The translations under genes and the position numbers were made by a program. From positions 186,001 to 250,000 of the forward strand of contig NZ_AYMJ01000015.1 in the NCBI RefSeq assembly GCF_000633255.1: DNA of 64,000 bases, given 5' to 3'. This document shows positions 48,762 to 57,492 of the stretch, piece by piece (position 1 is the first letter of the stretch; each line of letters starts with the position of its first letter). This DNA comes from Pseudomonas sp. H1h. GTDB lineage: Bacteria > Pseudomonadota > Gammaproteobacteria > Pseudomonadales > Pseudomonadaceae. The notes beneath the pieces were generated by a model. The model had not been told where the DNA came from. It saw nothing but the letters and a program-made list of their open reading frames with translations, and searched no databases.

Positions 48762-48790
48762 AAAGGCCCGCAGTGATGCGGGCCTTTTTG
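48762..48790 (+). terminator. rho-independent terminator after rapA
   Basis: An 11-bp stem, AAAGGCCCGCA and TGCGGGCCTTT, with a GTGA loop is followed by TTG. It works for both strands in principle. Confidence 0.92.
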
Positions 48791-48825
48791 TTTGCCTGAT
48801 ATTTATCGGGTGATGCTGATGGCCT

Positions 48826-48907
48826 CTTCGCGAGCAAGCCCCCTCCCACATTCGAGCGCATTTCCTCCTGAAAGAACCCGGTCAACTGTGGGGCCTGCTC
48901 GCGAAGG
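48826..48907. repeat. REP doublet, decayed
   Basis: This is an inverted pair with losses in both copies (CCCCCTCCCACA and GTGGGGCCTGCTCGCGAA). It lies between the convergent rapA and spinster-family genes. Confidence 0.78.
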
Positions 48908-48910
48908 CGA

Positions 48911-50260
48911 TCATGCCGTCGCCGCAGAACCCACAGGCTCAACCACAGCCACCAACCCCTCTCTCATCCGCTGCGCATCGCGCACAAAACACCGCGCTGC
49001 CAGAAACAGAAATACCATGGTAAAGAACAGTGCCACCGGTATCAGGTACATCGCGTCATGCAGGCCCACTGCCTTGAACGCCTCGGTCATCTGCTCAGCC
49101 CCCGCCGAGATCATCGCCGATTTGGCAAAGTGATCGGACAAGGCCCCCACCACCACCGGCCCCAGTCCGCCGCCGAGCAGGTACAACCCGGCAAAGAACA
49201 GCGCCATCGCCGTGGCCCGCAGGCGCGGTTCGACCACGTCCTGAATCGCCGTGTACACGCAGGTGTAGAAGTTATAGGCAAACAGCCAGCCGACGCTGAA
49301 CACCGCGACGAACACGCCGATCTCGACCCGGCCCGCATGCAGCGCCCACGCCGTGCACACGGTCGAGATGATCAGGCTGAACCCGGCAAACAGCAGCCGG
49401 CCATTGGCGACCCGTTGATGGATCTTGTCGGCGATCCAGCCGCCGAGGGTCAGGCCGATCAACCCGGTGATACCCACGATCACCCCGGTCGCAACCGCCG
49501 CTTCCTGCAACGGCATCAGGAAATACCGCTGCAGCATCGGCACCAGAAACGAGTTGCAGGCATAGGTCGCGAAGTTGAAACACAAACCCGCCATCACCAG
49601 CCAGAGGAAGGTTGGCACAGCAAGAACCCGGCGGATCGGCTTGTCGACCCTCTCCTGGGACACCTGCACGGTTTCCGCCGCACCGCGTTTAGGCTCCTTG
49701 ATGAAGAACATGAACACTGCGAGGATCAGCCCCGGCACCGCCGCGATAAAGAACGGCGCGCGCCAGCTGTCGAACGCCTTGACCATCGCGCCGATGGTAA
49801 AAAACGCCAGCAGCAGCCCCAACGGCAGGCCGAGCATGAAAATGCCCATCGCCCGTGCCCGACGGTGCGCCGGGAACAGGTCGCCGATCAACGAGTTGGC
49901 CGCCGGCGCATAACTGGCTTCGCCAATGCCGATGCCCATGCGCACCAGCAGAAAACTCCAGAAGCTGCCGACCAGCCCGTTGACCGCCGTCAGCGCGCTC
50001 CAGGTCGCCAGGCCCCAGCCCATCAGTTTGCTGCGCGAGCCGGTGTCGGCCATGCGCCCCAACGGCAGGCCGGCAATCGCATACACCAGGGTGAACGCAG
50101 TGCCGACGATCCCCAGTTGAAAGTCGCTGAGGTGCCATTCCATGCGGATCGGCTCGATGATGATCGCCGGAATGGTGCGATCGAAGAAATTGAACAGGTT
50201 GGCAAGGAACAACAGGAACAGAATGCGCCAGGCATTCGCCGCTTGGGTCGAGTTCTGCAT
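48911..50260 (-). CDS. spinster-type MFS transporter
   Basis: This is a 449-residue permease with about twelve membrane helices. LFNFFDRTIPAIIIEPI and GIGIGEASYAPAANSLIGDLFP are signatures of the spinster (Spns) subfamily, which move lipids, sugars or drugs. The substrate is unknown. It is divergent from the YkgJ-family gene across 300 bp, which hold a weak CCCCG/CGGGG hairpin near 50420 and no gene. Confidence 0.85.
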   Translation of the reverse strand: MQNSTQAANAWRILFLLFLANLFNFFDRTIPAIIIEPIRMEWHLSDFQLGIVGTAFTLVYAIAGLPLGRMADTGSRSKLMGWGLATWSALTAVNGLVGSFWSFLLVRMGIGIGEASYAPAANSLIGDLFPAHRRARAMGIFMLGLPLGLLLAFFTIGAMVKAFDSWRAPFFIAAVPGLILAVFMFFIKEPKRGAAETVQVSQERVDKPIRRVLAVPTFLWLVMAGLCFNFATYACNSFLVPMLQRYFLMPLQEAAVATGVIVGITGLIGLTLGGWIADKIHQRVANGRLLFAGFSLIISTVCTAWALHAGRVEIGVFVAVFSVGWLFAYNFYTCVYTAIQDVVEPRLRATAMALFFAGLYLLGGGLGPVVVGALSDHFAKSAMISAGAEQMTEAFKAVGLHDAMYLIPVALFFTMVFLFLAARCFVRDAQRMREGLVAVVEPVGSAATA

Positions 50261-50560
50261 GGGTCCGTCTCTTTATTGTTATAGGGCTTCACTGCCGTCG
50301 CATCCGAGCCCGGAACCTGCAATCTAGACAGGCGGCTCAGGGCTGTCTGTGATCATTCGTCAGCCTGATGACGGCCCATGGCACTGTAACGAAACGTAAG
50401 CCCTTGATAACTCAGCAATCCCCGATAAACCGGGGCTTTCACGGCAAAACCCGGCTACAAAAAAATACTTTCGCGCCCCCCTTCCCAAGTTCATGGCGAA
50501 GCCTAGAATAGCCGCCGGATCCGTCCGGATTCGCCGATCAATCCCTTTGATGCCCTCCCC

Positions 50561-50929
50561 ATGTCCGAAGTCAGTCCGTGTCTGAATTGCGGTGCCTGTT
50601 GTTCCCATTTTCGTGTGTCTTTTTTCTGGGGTGAATGCGCTTCCTCCGGCGGTACGGTGCCCGATGAACTGGTCACCCAGATCAGCCCCAGCCGGGTGGC
50701 TATGAACGGCACCGACTGCAAATCACCACGGTGTACTGCGCTGGTCGGTGAGGTCGGCAGCCAGGTGCAGTGCTCGATTTACGAACAGCGCTCCAGCCCC
50801 TGCCGTGAATTCGAATCGTCCTGGGAAAACGGCGAACAGAATGTCGACTGCGACAAGGCCCGTGCACGCTTCGGCCTGCCGCCTCTGCAACCGGACTGGG
50901 CCGAGATCCCTTTTGAACAAAGCGCCTGA
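50561..50929 (+). CDS. YkgJ family cysteine cluster protein
   Basis: This is a 122-residue protein. CLNCGACCSHF at residues 7-17 and later Cys residues (KSPRC, QCSIY, SPCREF, DCDKA) form the CxxCxxCC cluster of the Zn/Fe-chelating YkgJ/UPF0153 family. The binding is likely to zinc or an Fe-S cluster; the role is unknown. It lies 148 bp ahead of the NbdA-like gene, as the P. aeruginosa counterpart appears to. Confidence 0.85.
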   Translation: MSEVSPCLNCGACCSHFRVSFFWGECASSGGTVPDELVTQISPSRVAMNGTDCKSPRCTALVGEVGSQVQCSIYEQRSSPCREFESSWENGEQNVDCDKARARFGLPPLQPDWAEIPFEQSA

Positions 50930-50951
50930 CGCTTAGCGCAAAACGCTATGA

Positions 50952-50974
50952 CGCTAATGTCGAAATCATTAGCG
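50952..50974. promoter_or_regulatory. inverted repeat CGCTAATG upstream of nbdA-like gene
   Basis: CGCTAATG and CATTAGCG form a perfect 8-bp inverted repeat with a 7-base spacer, 23 bp after the YkgJ-family stop. Lack of a T-run argues against a terminator; an operator is possible. Confidence 0.4.
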
Positions 50975-51077
50975 CCAATGTGCCACTACGCCTTGCACCC
51001 CACAAACGGCCTCTATACTGCTGTCATTCGCCTGCGTTAATCGCGCAGTCAGGACGACTTCAGAGACGGGGCATGCT

Positions 51078-53360
51078 ATGGAGTGGCTTGGTTTGCAGTT
51101 TGTTACCGAGCTGCCGGAGAGCGGGCAGGTCATTCTCGATTGCACACATAACCCCTTGCTGGTGCTGGTGGCCTATCTGGTCGCCTGCGCCGCGAGTTTT
51201 GCCACGCTCGACATGGCCGAACGGGTCGGCCACGCCGAAGACCCGGGCTCACAACGGGTGTGGCGCTGGATCGGCGCCACCTGCCTGGCCGGCGGCATCT
51301 GGGCCATGCACTTTATCGCCATGCTGGCGTTCCAGGCGCCGATCGAAATTCACTACGACCTGGCGATCACCCTGTTTTCCCTGCTGATCGCCCTGCTCGC
51401 CTCATGGCTGGCGATGCACACCTTGAGCACCCCGCAACCCAGCCTGGTGCACTACCTGAAAACCGCCATCGTCATCGGCCTGGGCATCGCCGGCATGCAT
51501 TACGTTGGCATGGCGGCGATGCACTCGGTGGCTATCGCGTATTACCAGCCCGTGCTGTTCTGCCTGTCGATCCTGATTGCCATTGGCGCCAGCTACGCCG
51601 CGCTGTGGGTCGCCGGTTATTTGCGTGAAGGTAGCGGCCGGTTTCATCAATTGCTCAAATACACCGCCGCGGTGATCCTCGGCGCCGGCATCATCAGCAT
51701 GCATTTCACCGCAATGGCCGCGCTGCACCTGGTGTTGCCCGAAGGCACAGCGCCGACGCTGAGTGCCGAAACCAACCACCTGCAACTGGGCCTGACGGTC
51801 GCGCTGATCATCCTGCTGATTCTGGGCAGCGCGATCAGTGCGGCGCTGGCCGACAAGAAGCTGCAGAGCAAGGAACACGACCTTCGCCGGGTCAATGCCC
51901 TGCTCGGCCAGCTCGATCAGGCGCGGATGTCGCTACAGCAAGTGGCCAACTACGACGCCCTGACCAACCTGATCAATCGCCGAGGCTTCAATCAGATCTT
52001 CGCCGAGAAGCTCAGCCAGAAAACCAGCGAAGGCGGCATGCTCGCGGTGATGTTTCTCGACATCGACCACTTCAAGCGGATCAACGACAGCCTCGGGCAT
52101 GACGCCGGTGACGCCTTGCTCAAAGTCATCGCCCATCACATCAAGAGTTCGGTGCGCAGCCATGACGACGTGGTTGCACGTTTTGGCGGCGACGAGTTCT
52201 GCATCCTGATTGGCCTGCACGACCGCGAAGAAGCGCGCACCATGGCGCAACGGATCATGCAGAAAATGAAGGAGCCGATCGAGCTGGCCGGACGGCGTAT
52301 GGTGATGACCACGAGCATCGGCATCAGCCTGTTCCCCGACGATGGCACCACCTGCGAAGAACTGCTCAAGCATGCGGATCTGGCGCTGTATCAGTCCAAG
52401 GGCGCCGGGCGTAACGGTCTGCATTTTTTCAGTTCGAACATGAAGACCCGCGCCAGCCTTGAACTGCAACTGGAAGAAGAGCTGCGCCAGGCCCTGCGTG
52501 AAGAGCACGGGCTGACGCTGTATTACCAACCGATCTTCGAACTGAAAACCGGCCGGGTGACCAAACTCGAAGCATTGATCCGCTGGCAGCACCCGGTGCA
52601 TGGCCTGCTGGCTCCGGACCGTTTTATTGCGATTGCCGAAACCAACGGCCTGATCGCCGAACTGGACAACTGGGTGCTGCGCAGGGCCTGCACCGACCTT
52701 GGCGAACTGACGCGCCATGGCTGCGACGAACTGAAAATCGCCTGGAACTGCTCGCCACTCAACCTCGCCCGGGAAGAGCTGGCCGACGAAATCGAAAGTG
52801 CGCTGCGCAGCGCCGGAGTCGCACCCGAGCGGCTGGAACTGGAGGTCACGGAAAACGCGCTGATGGGCAACATCGCCAACACCCTGGTGCTGTTGCGGCA
52901 GATTCGCGCGCTTGGCGTGTCGTTGTCGATTGACGATTTCGGCACCGGCTATTCATCGCTGGCCTACCTCAAGCGCCTGCCGCTCAACACGCTGAAGATC
53001 GACCGCTCGTTCATCCTCGACATCCCCACGGCAACCGCCGACATGGAGATCGTCCAGGCAATCATCGTCATGGCCCACACCCTGCATTTACAGGTGGTGA
53101 CCGAAGGCGTGGAAAGCCTGGAGCAATACGAGTTTCTTGAACGCTCGGGTTGCGACTTCATTCAGGGCTATCTGCTCAGCCGCCCGGTGCCGCTGGACGA
53201 ATTACGCCCGGTGCTGGAAGAAATCAATCAACGCAAGCACTCCCACGCGGTCAATCCGCTGAGTCTGGCGCGCGGTACATTTGAACCAGTGTCGCTGGAT
53301 CCTTGTGCAAAAAGCCCTGCGCCCCATGCAGGCGCATCAGTTGTGCGGCCAATCCGCTGA
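51078..53360 (+). CDS. nbdA: MHYT-GGDEF-EAL cyclic-di-GMP enzyme, NbdA-like
   Basis: This is a 760-residue protein. An N-terminal MHYT sensor of seven membrane segments has MHF, MHY and MHF at residues 78, 140 and 208. A GGDEF domain has an intact GGDEF at 370-374 but lacks a proper RxxD inhibitory site (SHDD instead). An EAL domain follows, with EAL at 498-500, ELEVTEN, DDFGTGYSS (619) and VTEGVE. It may both make and degrade cyclic-di-GMP. The place between the YkgJ-family gene and a 3-hydroxyisobutyrate dehydrogenase gene suggests NbdA. Residues from about 725 on overlap the convergent gene. Confidence 0.85.
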   Translation: MEWLGLQFVTELPESGQVILDCTHNPLLVLVAYLVACAASFATLDMAERVGHAEDPGSQRVWRWIGATCLAGGIWAMHFIAMLAFQAPIEIHYDLAITLFSLLIALLASWLAMHTLSTPQPSLVHYLKTAIVIGLGIAGMHYVGMAAMHSVAIAYYQPVLFCLSILIAIGASYAALWVAGYLREGSGRFHQLLKYTAAVILGAGIISMHFTAMAALHLVLPEGTAPTLSAETNHLQLGLTVALIILLILGSAISAALADKKLQSKEHDLRRVNALLGQLDQARMSLQQVANYDALTNLINRRGFNQIFAEKLSQKTSEGGMLAVMFLDIDHFKRINDSLGHDAGDALLKVIAHHIKSSVRSHDDVVARFGGDEFCILIGLHDREEARTMAQRIMQKMKEPIELAGRRMVMTTSIGISLFPDDGTTCEELLKHADLALYQSKGAGRNGLHFFSSNMKTRASLELQLEEELRQALREEHGLTLYYQPIFELKTGRVTKLEALIRWQHPVHGLLAPDRFIAIAETNGLIAELDNWVLRRACTDLGELTRHGCDELKIAWNCSPLNLAREELADEIESALRSAGVAPERLELEVTENALMGNIANTLVLLRQIRALGVSLSIDDFGTGYSSLAYLKRLPLNTLKIDRSFILDIPTATADMEIVQAIIVMAHTLHLQVVTEGVESLEQYEFLERSGCDFIQGYLLSRPVPLDELRPVLEEINQRKHSHAVNPLSLARGTFEPVSLDPCAKSPAPHAGASVVRPIR

Positions 53361-54147
53361 TCGGCGTGGCCGAACCCTGTTCGCGCGAAAATTTAACCGC
53401 CGTATCGAGATCCTTGAGCAGCGTGCGCACGTGCCATTTCACCGGTTCGAAACGGCTCTCGGCCATTTGCGGGGCAAGGATCTGCAACGGTTTCGAATCG
53501 GCAAAGCCACCGGCAAGCGCTTCGGCGATCAGGCTGGCATCGACCCCGGCCTGCTCGGCCAGCGCCACCACTTCGGCGATCACCAGCGCATTGCAGGCGA
53601 CGATCATCTGATTGCAGGCCTTGGTCACTTGTCCCGCGCCAACGCCACCCATGTGCGTGACGCGCTGGCCGAGGTTGAGCAGCACGGGGCGTACTCGCTG
53701 CAGATCCTGCGCCGTACCACCGACCATGACTGCCAGGCTGCCCGCCTCGGCGCCGACCACACCGCCGGACACCGGTGAATCGAGCCAGGCCATGCCGGTC
53801 CGGTCTGCCAACTCGGCCGCCATCTCACGCGTGGCGGTTGGTTCGAGGCTGGAAAAGTCCACCAGCAACTGGCCTGTTTTCGCACCTTCAGCGACACCGC
53901 CAGCGCCAAACACCACCTCGCGCACGACCGCCGTGTCAGCCAGACACAGCATCACCACGTCCGCTTGTTCGCACAACTGCGCCGGGGTCGCGACTTGCCG
54001 GGCGCCGGCTTCAACCAGTGGCGCGCACTTGGCCGGGTTGCGATTCCACACGGTCAGCGGGTAACCCGCCGCCAGCAGACGACGGCACATCGGCAGGCCC
54101 ATCAGGCCGATTCCGGCAAACCCCAACGAAGGTAGCGTTGACATCAT
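53251..54147 (-). CDS. 3-hydroxyisobutyrate dehydrogenase family oxidoreductase
   Basis: This is a 298-residue NAD(P)-dependent enzyme. LGFAGIGLMGLPMCRRLL is the Rossmann nucleotide-binding motif, DSPVSGGVVGAEAGSL is the substrate-binding motif and KACNQMIV carries the catalytic lysine. It reduces or oxidises a small 3-hydroxy acid such as 3-hydroxyisobutyrate or tartronate semialdehyde. Two adjacent ATGs are possible at 54147. Its 3' end overlaps nbdA by 110 bp. Confidence 0.88.
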   Translation of the reverse strand: MMSTLPSLGFAGIGLMGLPMCRRLLAAGYPLTVWNRNPAKCAPLVEAGARQVATPAQLCEQADVVMLCLADTAVVREVVFGAGGVAEGAKTGQLLVDFSSLEPTATREMAAELADRTGMAWLDSPVSGGVVGAEAGSLAVMVGGTAQDLQRVRPVLLNLGQRVTHMGGVGAGQVTKACNQMIVACNALVIAEVVALAEQAGVDASLIAEALAGGFADSKPLQILAPQMAESRFEPVKWHVRTLLKDLDTAVKFSREQGSATPISGLAAQLMRLHGAQGFLHKDPATLVQMYRAPDSAD

Positions 54148-54341
54148 TTTGCCTCTTTTCGATTAAAGATCACCGAATGATGGCCGATTCATGAACGATC
54201 AGGAAAGGATTCCCCCGCGCGACAATCAGGCCAAGCCCCTGACGCCCGGGCCAAATTCGCGCATACAAGACGCGAGATCTAATTCCGTGAGGCTCGCTGA
54301 CACTGGTCAGCAGACCAACCAGTCCAGGTATATGGCGCACA

Positions 54342-56540
54342 ATGACTTCTAAAAACAATCCCGCCACTGCGGTATCCGACCTGACTCTGAGCCCTGCGGC
54401 GAACAGCCCGGCGCCGATGAAGCCATTGCCTCCTTCGCGCCCGCTGGGCACCCACCAATATCTGTACTACACCGAAACCAACACTGATCGCATCCTCGAC
54501 AACCTCGATGGCCTGCGTGACCTGGTGTTCCCGCGTCCGCCGCACCTGGAAGGCGACAACGAACAGCACAACGACCAGGAATTCCCGTCGGTGTGCCTGA
54601 TCGGCCTCGGTCGCTGCGGCTCCAACATCGCCCTCGACGTCGCGGAGCTGGTGTACAACGCGCGCAAGTTCTACCTCAACGAATTCAACAACGAAGACCG
54701 TGCGGCAGATCGCCGACTGGCCGACAAAGGCTACAGCCCGGCGCAGTGGATCAAGAACAACCTGCGGATCGGCCCGAACAAATCGAGCAAACCGGTGTTT
54801 CTGGTGGAACCGCTGGTGATGCTCGGCGACCTCGACAAGGACATCGCCGGGCGCATCCGTTTCTCGCGCAAGGGCGAGAAAAGCGGCTTTCTGCGCGACT
54901 ACAGCAAAATGAAGATCATGGACTTGTCCGAAGTCCACGCCGGTGGCGCCGGTAACGCGCCGATCCTCGGCCAGTACCTGGCCAAGATCATCCTCAACAA
55001 GGACACCCAGCGTTTCTCCAGCCCCGACTGGAAAATGATCCATTCGTACCTGATCGACAGCTGCGGCATCAAGGCCAACCAGTCGCGCCTGTACTTCTCG
55101 ATCTTCAGTGCCGGCGGCGGTACCGGTTCGGGCATGGCCTCGGAATTCGGCCTGGCCCAGCAGCACTCGTACATGAACAAGACGTTCGACACCAAGCCGA
55201 TGGACGAACATGACGGCAAGAGCGGTCATTCGTTCGTGTTCGAACCGATCTTCACCAGCGGCATCTGCGTGCTGCCGAACATTTCCGACCACCGCAGTGA
55301 AATGTCCGAGGCGCTGCACATCAACGCCGGGCGCCTGCTGTGCAAATACCTCTCGGAAGAATGGGATTTCTCCTACAACTTCGCCAACGAAGACAGCAGC
55401 GAAGCCAGCGTCATGGGCCGTATCCGCCCATGGAACGCAATGATGCTGATCTCCAACGACATCATGCGTTACGCCGAAGAGAGCGATGACGGCAACATCC
55501 AGAACATTGATGTCAATGCGATGGAGAAGCACGCCAACCAGTACATCTCGCAGCAGATCTTCAACATTCTGACCGCACAGGCCGTCACCACTGACTACGA
55601 CCAGAACTACTTCCGTCGTGCCGGCATCGACATCGGCGAAACCATTCGCCTGGACGCCAACGACCTGTTCATGAGCCTGGCCGGCCCGGTGGCGATTGCC
55701 TACGCCGAATCGGTGGTGCCGGAAACCCCGCCGCCGAGCAGCGACAAGTTCAAGGTGTTCGACAAAGAGCCGCAGCGCCTGAACATCGACGACCTGTTCT
55801 TCCGCTCCATCGACCTGCCGCACTTCAACAAGGTCACCCAGGCGATCGAAGGCATCAGCCTGCTGCCGATCGAGTCCAAGCGCTATCGCGCTTCGCTTGA
55901 GCAGTACAAGAATTCCGGCTACGACGCCGCCGCCCTGCACGACCTGCACTTCTTCAAGAACTGCTCGTCGGTGGTCTCGATCGTTTCGCTGCCCAAAGAC
56001 TACAAGCTGTCGTACATGGACCTGAATCGGCTGAAGACCCACCTCAACAGCCTGTTCCCCAACACCACGCTCAAGCGCTACGCGTTGGTGATCGGCGCCT
56101 CGGCCAACCTGTCGCTGACCACCCTGATCGCCAAGAGTCCGTGCCTGTCGGACGACTTCCTGACGCTGATCGTGGCGTTCATCAAGCGTTGCTTCGCCAA
56201 GACCCCGTACCGTTTCGACGAGACCCTGGACAACTCGATTCTCGACTTCATCATCAATGAAGAATTCGACGAAGACCGCATCGACGATCTGCTCAACGAG
56301 TTCGAGAATCCGGCGAAAATCCTCGACACCAACTGGTACGCGATCAAGCCGATGTACGAGAAGAAGTACCGCGAGCTGATCAACGACAAAGACAAGTTCG
56401 TCTCGATCAACGACATTCGCCTGTCGCGTGACTGCGTGAAGAAGGCGATCAAGTACCTGCGCGAGATCTACCGTCACCGGATCGGCAAGACCAAGGTTAT
56501 TTCCCTCAATAACCATACGGGCAAGACTTACTCGGTCTGA
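54342..56540 (+). CDS. FtsZ/tubulin superfamily protein
   Basis: This is a 732-residue protein with a low-complexity N-terminus (about 1-40). VCLIGLGRCGSN (84-95) fits the T1 loop and HAGGAGNAPILG (199-210) fits the T3 loop. SAGGGTGSGMASE (256-268) is the tubulin signature T4. HANQYISQQIFNIL (397-410) looks like helix H7, and LDANDL (437-442) keeps two aspartates spaced as in the FtsZ T7 loop. SVVSIVSLPKDYKLS onward resembles the C-terminal activation domain. A charged tail of about 130 residues follows. A GTP-binding polymer is likely; the role is unknown. It is monocistronic. Confidence 0.85.
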   Translation: MTSKNNPATAVSDLTLSPAANSPAPMKPLPPSRPLGTHQYLYYTETNTDRILDNLDGLRDLVFPRPPHLEGDNEQHNDQEFPSVCLIGLGRCGSNIALDVAELVYNARKFYLNEFNNEDRAADRRLADKGYSPAQWIKNNLRIGPNKSSKPVFLVEPLVMLGDLDKDIAGRIRFSRKGEKSGFLRDYSKMKIMDLSEVHAGGAGNAPILGQYLAKIILNKDTQRFSSPDWKMIHSYLIDSCGIKANQSRLYFSIFSAGGGTGSGMASEFGLAQQHSYMNKTFDTKPMDEHDGKSGHSFVFEPIFTSGICVLPNISDHRSEMSEALHINAGRLLCKYLSEEWDFSYNFANEDSSEASVMGRIRPWNAMMLISNDIMRYAEESDDGNIQNIDVNAMEKHANQYISQQIFNILTAQAVTTDYDQNYFRRAGIDIGETIRLDANDLFMSLAGPVAIAYAESVVPETPPPSSDKFKVFDKEPQRLNIDDLFFRSIDLPHFNKVTQAIEGISLLPIESKRYRASLEQYKNSGYDAAALHDLHFFKNCSSVVSIVSLPKDYKLSYMDLNRLKTHLNSLFPNTTLKRYALVIGASANLSLTTLIAKSPCLSDDFLTLIVAFIKRCFAKTPYRFDETLDNSILDFIINEEFDEDRIDDLLNEFENPAKILDTNWYAIKPMYEKKYRELINDKDKFVSINDIRLSRDCVKKAIKYLREIYRHRIGKTKVISLNNHTGKTYSV

Positions 56541-56560
56541 TCGAAGACCGCGTCGCCCCA

Positions 56561-56627
56561 TTCGCGAGCAAGCCCGCTCCCACATTGGAATGCATTCAAT
56601 TGTGGGAGCGGGCTTGCTCGCGAAGAG
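56561..56627. repeat. REP doublet
   Basis: This is an inverted pair of REP cores with a 21-bp spacer, 20 bp after the tubulin-like gene. The following gap up to 56818 also has a short hairpin (AGCAGCC and GGCTGCT, 56679-56696), which may end the minus-strand DUF2288 transcript. Confidence 0.88.
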
Positions 56628-56818
56628 GCCTTTGAAAACACCGCAAAACCCGCAATATCCAACATCCAGAAACAATTAAGCAGCCCGCAGGCTGCTCAAT
56701 AAACTGTTCCCGTTACGTTTACGTCACCGTGAGCCACCCACGCTTGTGGCATTTCTCTACGGCAACGTGCCATCACGCTACTCGGCTACACACTTTTCGC
56801 TGATGACCCTGCGCACCA

Positions 56819-57139
56819 TCAAGGTGCAGCGTCAGAAGCGCCTGCCCTTTCCTGGACCAGAATCCACGGCCGCACCACCACTGCCCACATCTCGGGATCG
56901 CGCTCGAAAAGATCCAGCGCCCGCGTTTCAGACAGCTTGGCGAGTTTGTCTTCGGCCAGCCAGGCAGCCACTTTCTCGCCATCATCTGCCGCCACGGCCT
57001 CGGCGGCGGCGATCAAATCAAGCGTAGGGTCGACCCACAATAGGGCACCCTTGGCGAAGAACGGCTCCAGCTCTTTCCAGGTAATAGATGCGGTTTCACC
57101 AAGCAGCTTGGCATAGAGGGTGCTAGGTTCTTGATTCAT
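56819..57139 (-). CDS. DUF2288 family protein
   Basis: This is a 106-residue protein. LYAKLLGETASITWKELEPFFAKG and LLWVDPTLDLIAAAEA are the DUF2288 signature, and a WAVVVRPWILVQE strand follows. It is soluble. The role is unknown. The ATG at 57139 (MNQEPSTLY) is chosen since upstream residues do not fit the family. Confidence 0.82.
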   Translation of the reverse strand: MNQEPSTLYAKLLGETASITWKELEPFFAKGALLWVDPTLDLIAAAEAVAADDGEKVAAWLAEDKLAKLSETRALDLFERDPEMWAVVVRPWILVQERAGASDAAP

Positions 57140-57374
57140 GGGACTGTCCGGAAAAGAAATCGACGCGAATGATAACGTCGGTGGTCCGGCAGAAAAACCC
57201 GGTTGCAAAAGGCTTCACCGAACGAAAAGAGCAGGAACGCCAAGGAATGCTGCTGTTTGGGGCATAAGCCCCTCGAAAGCCCCGCCGCAATTCTGTCTTT
57301 TTCATTCAAAAATGCGACACCCACAAGTTTTGCCCCCTGGCGCCAGCTTCCCAGGCCAACAACCGGCGCTCTAC

Positions 57375-57390
57375 ACTGTACCGGTACAGT
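57375..57390. promoter_or_regulatory. 16-bp perfect palindrome upstream of braC
   Basis: ACTGTACCGGTACAGT is self-complementary and lies 103 bp ahead of the braC ATG in a 353-bp gap. A regulator site is possible. No other gene is supported in the gap. Confidence 0.45.
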
Positions 57391-57492
57391 TGCCGGGGGC
57401 ATTTCCGGAGGGTATCGCAAAGATATCTGACCCGGTTCTGCTGCTACGGCGCCAGAACTCAAAAAAAATTACAACAGTAAGAGTGGAGCACT

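Noticed and set aside
46027..48942. 971-codon ORF on the minus strand
   Set aside because: It is wholly antisense to rapA and arises from GC-rich codon bias. It has no recognisable domain.
54279..56675. 798-codon ORF antisense to the tubulin-like gene
   Set aside because: It is compositionally biased with no domain, and the opposite strand carries clear tubulin motifs.
57375..57390. LexA box near braC
   Set aside because: The spacing between CTG and CAG is 8 bases rather than 10, and braC is not an SOS gene.
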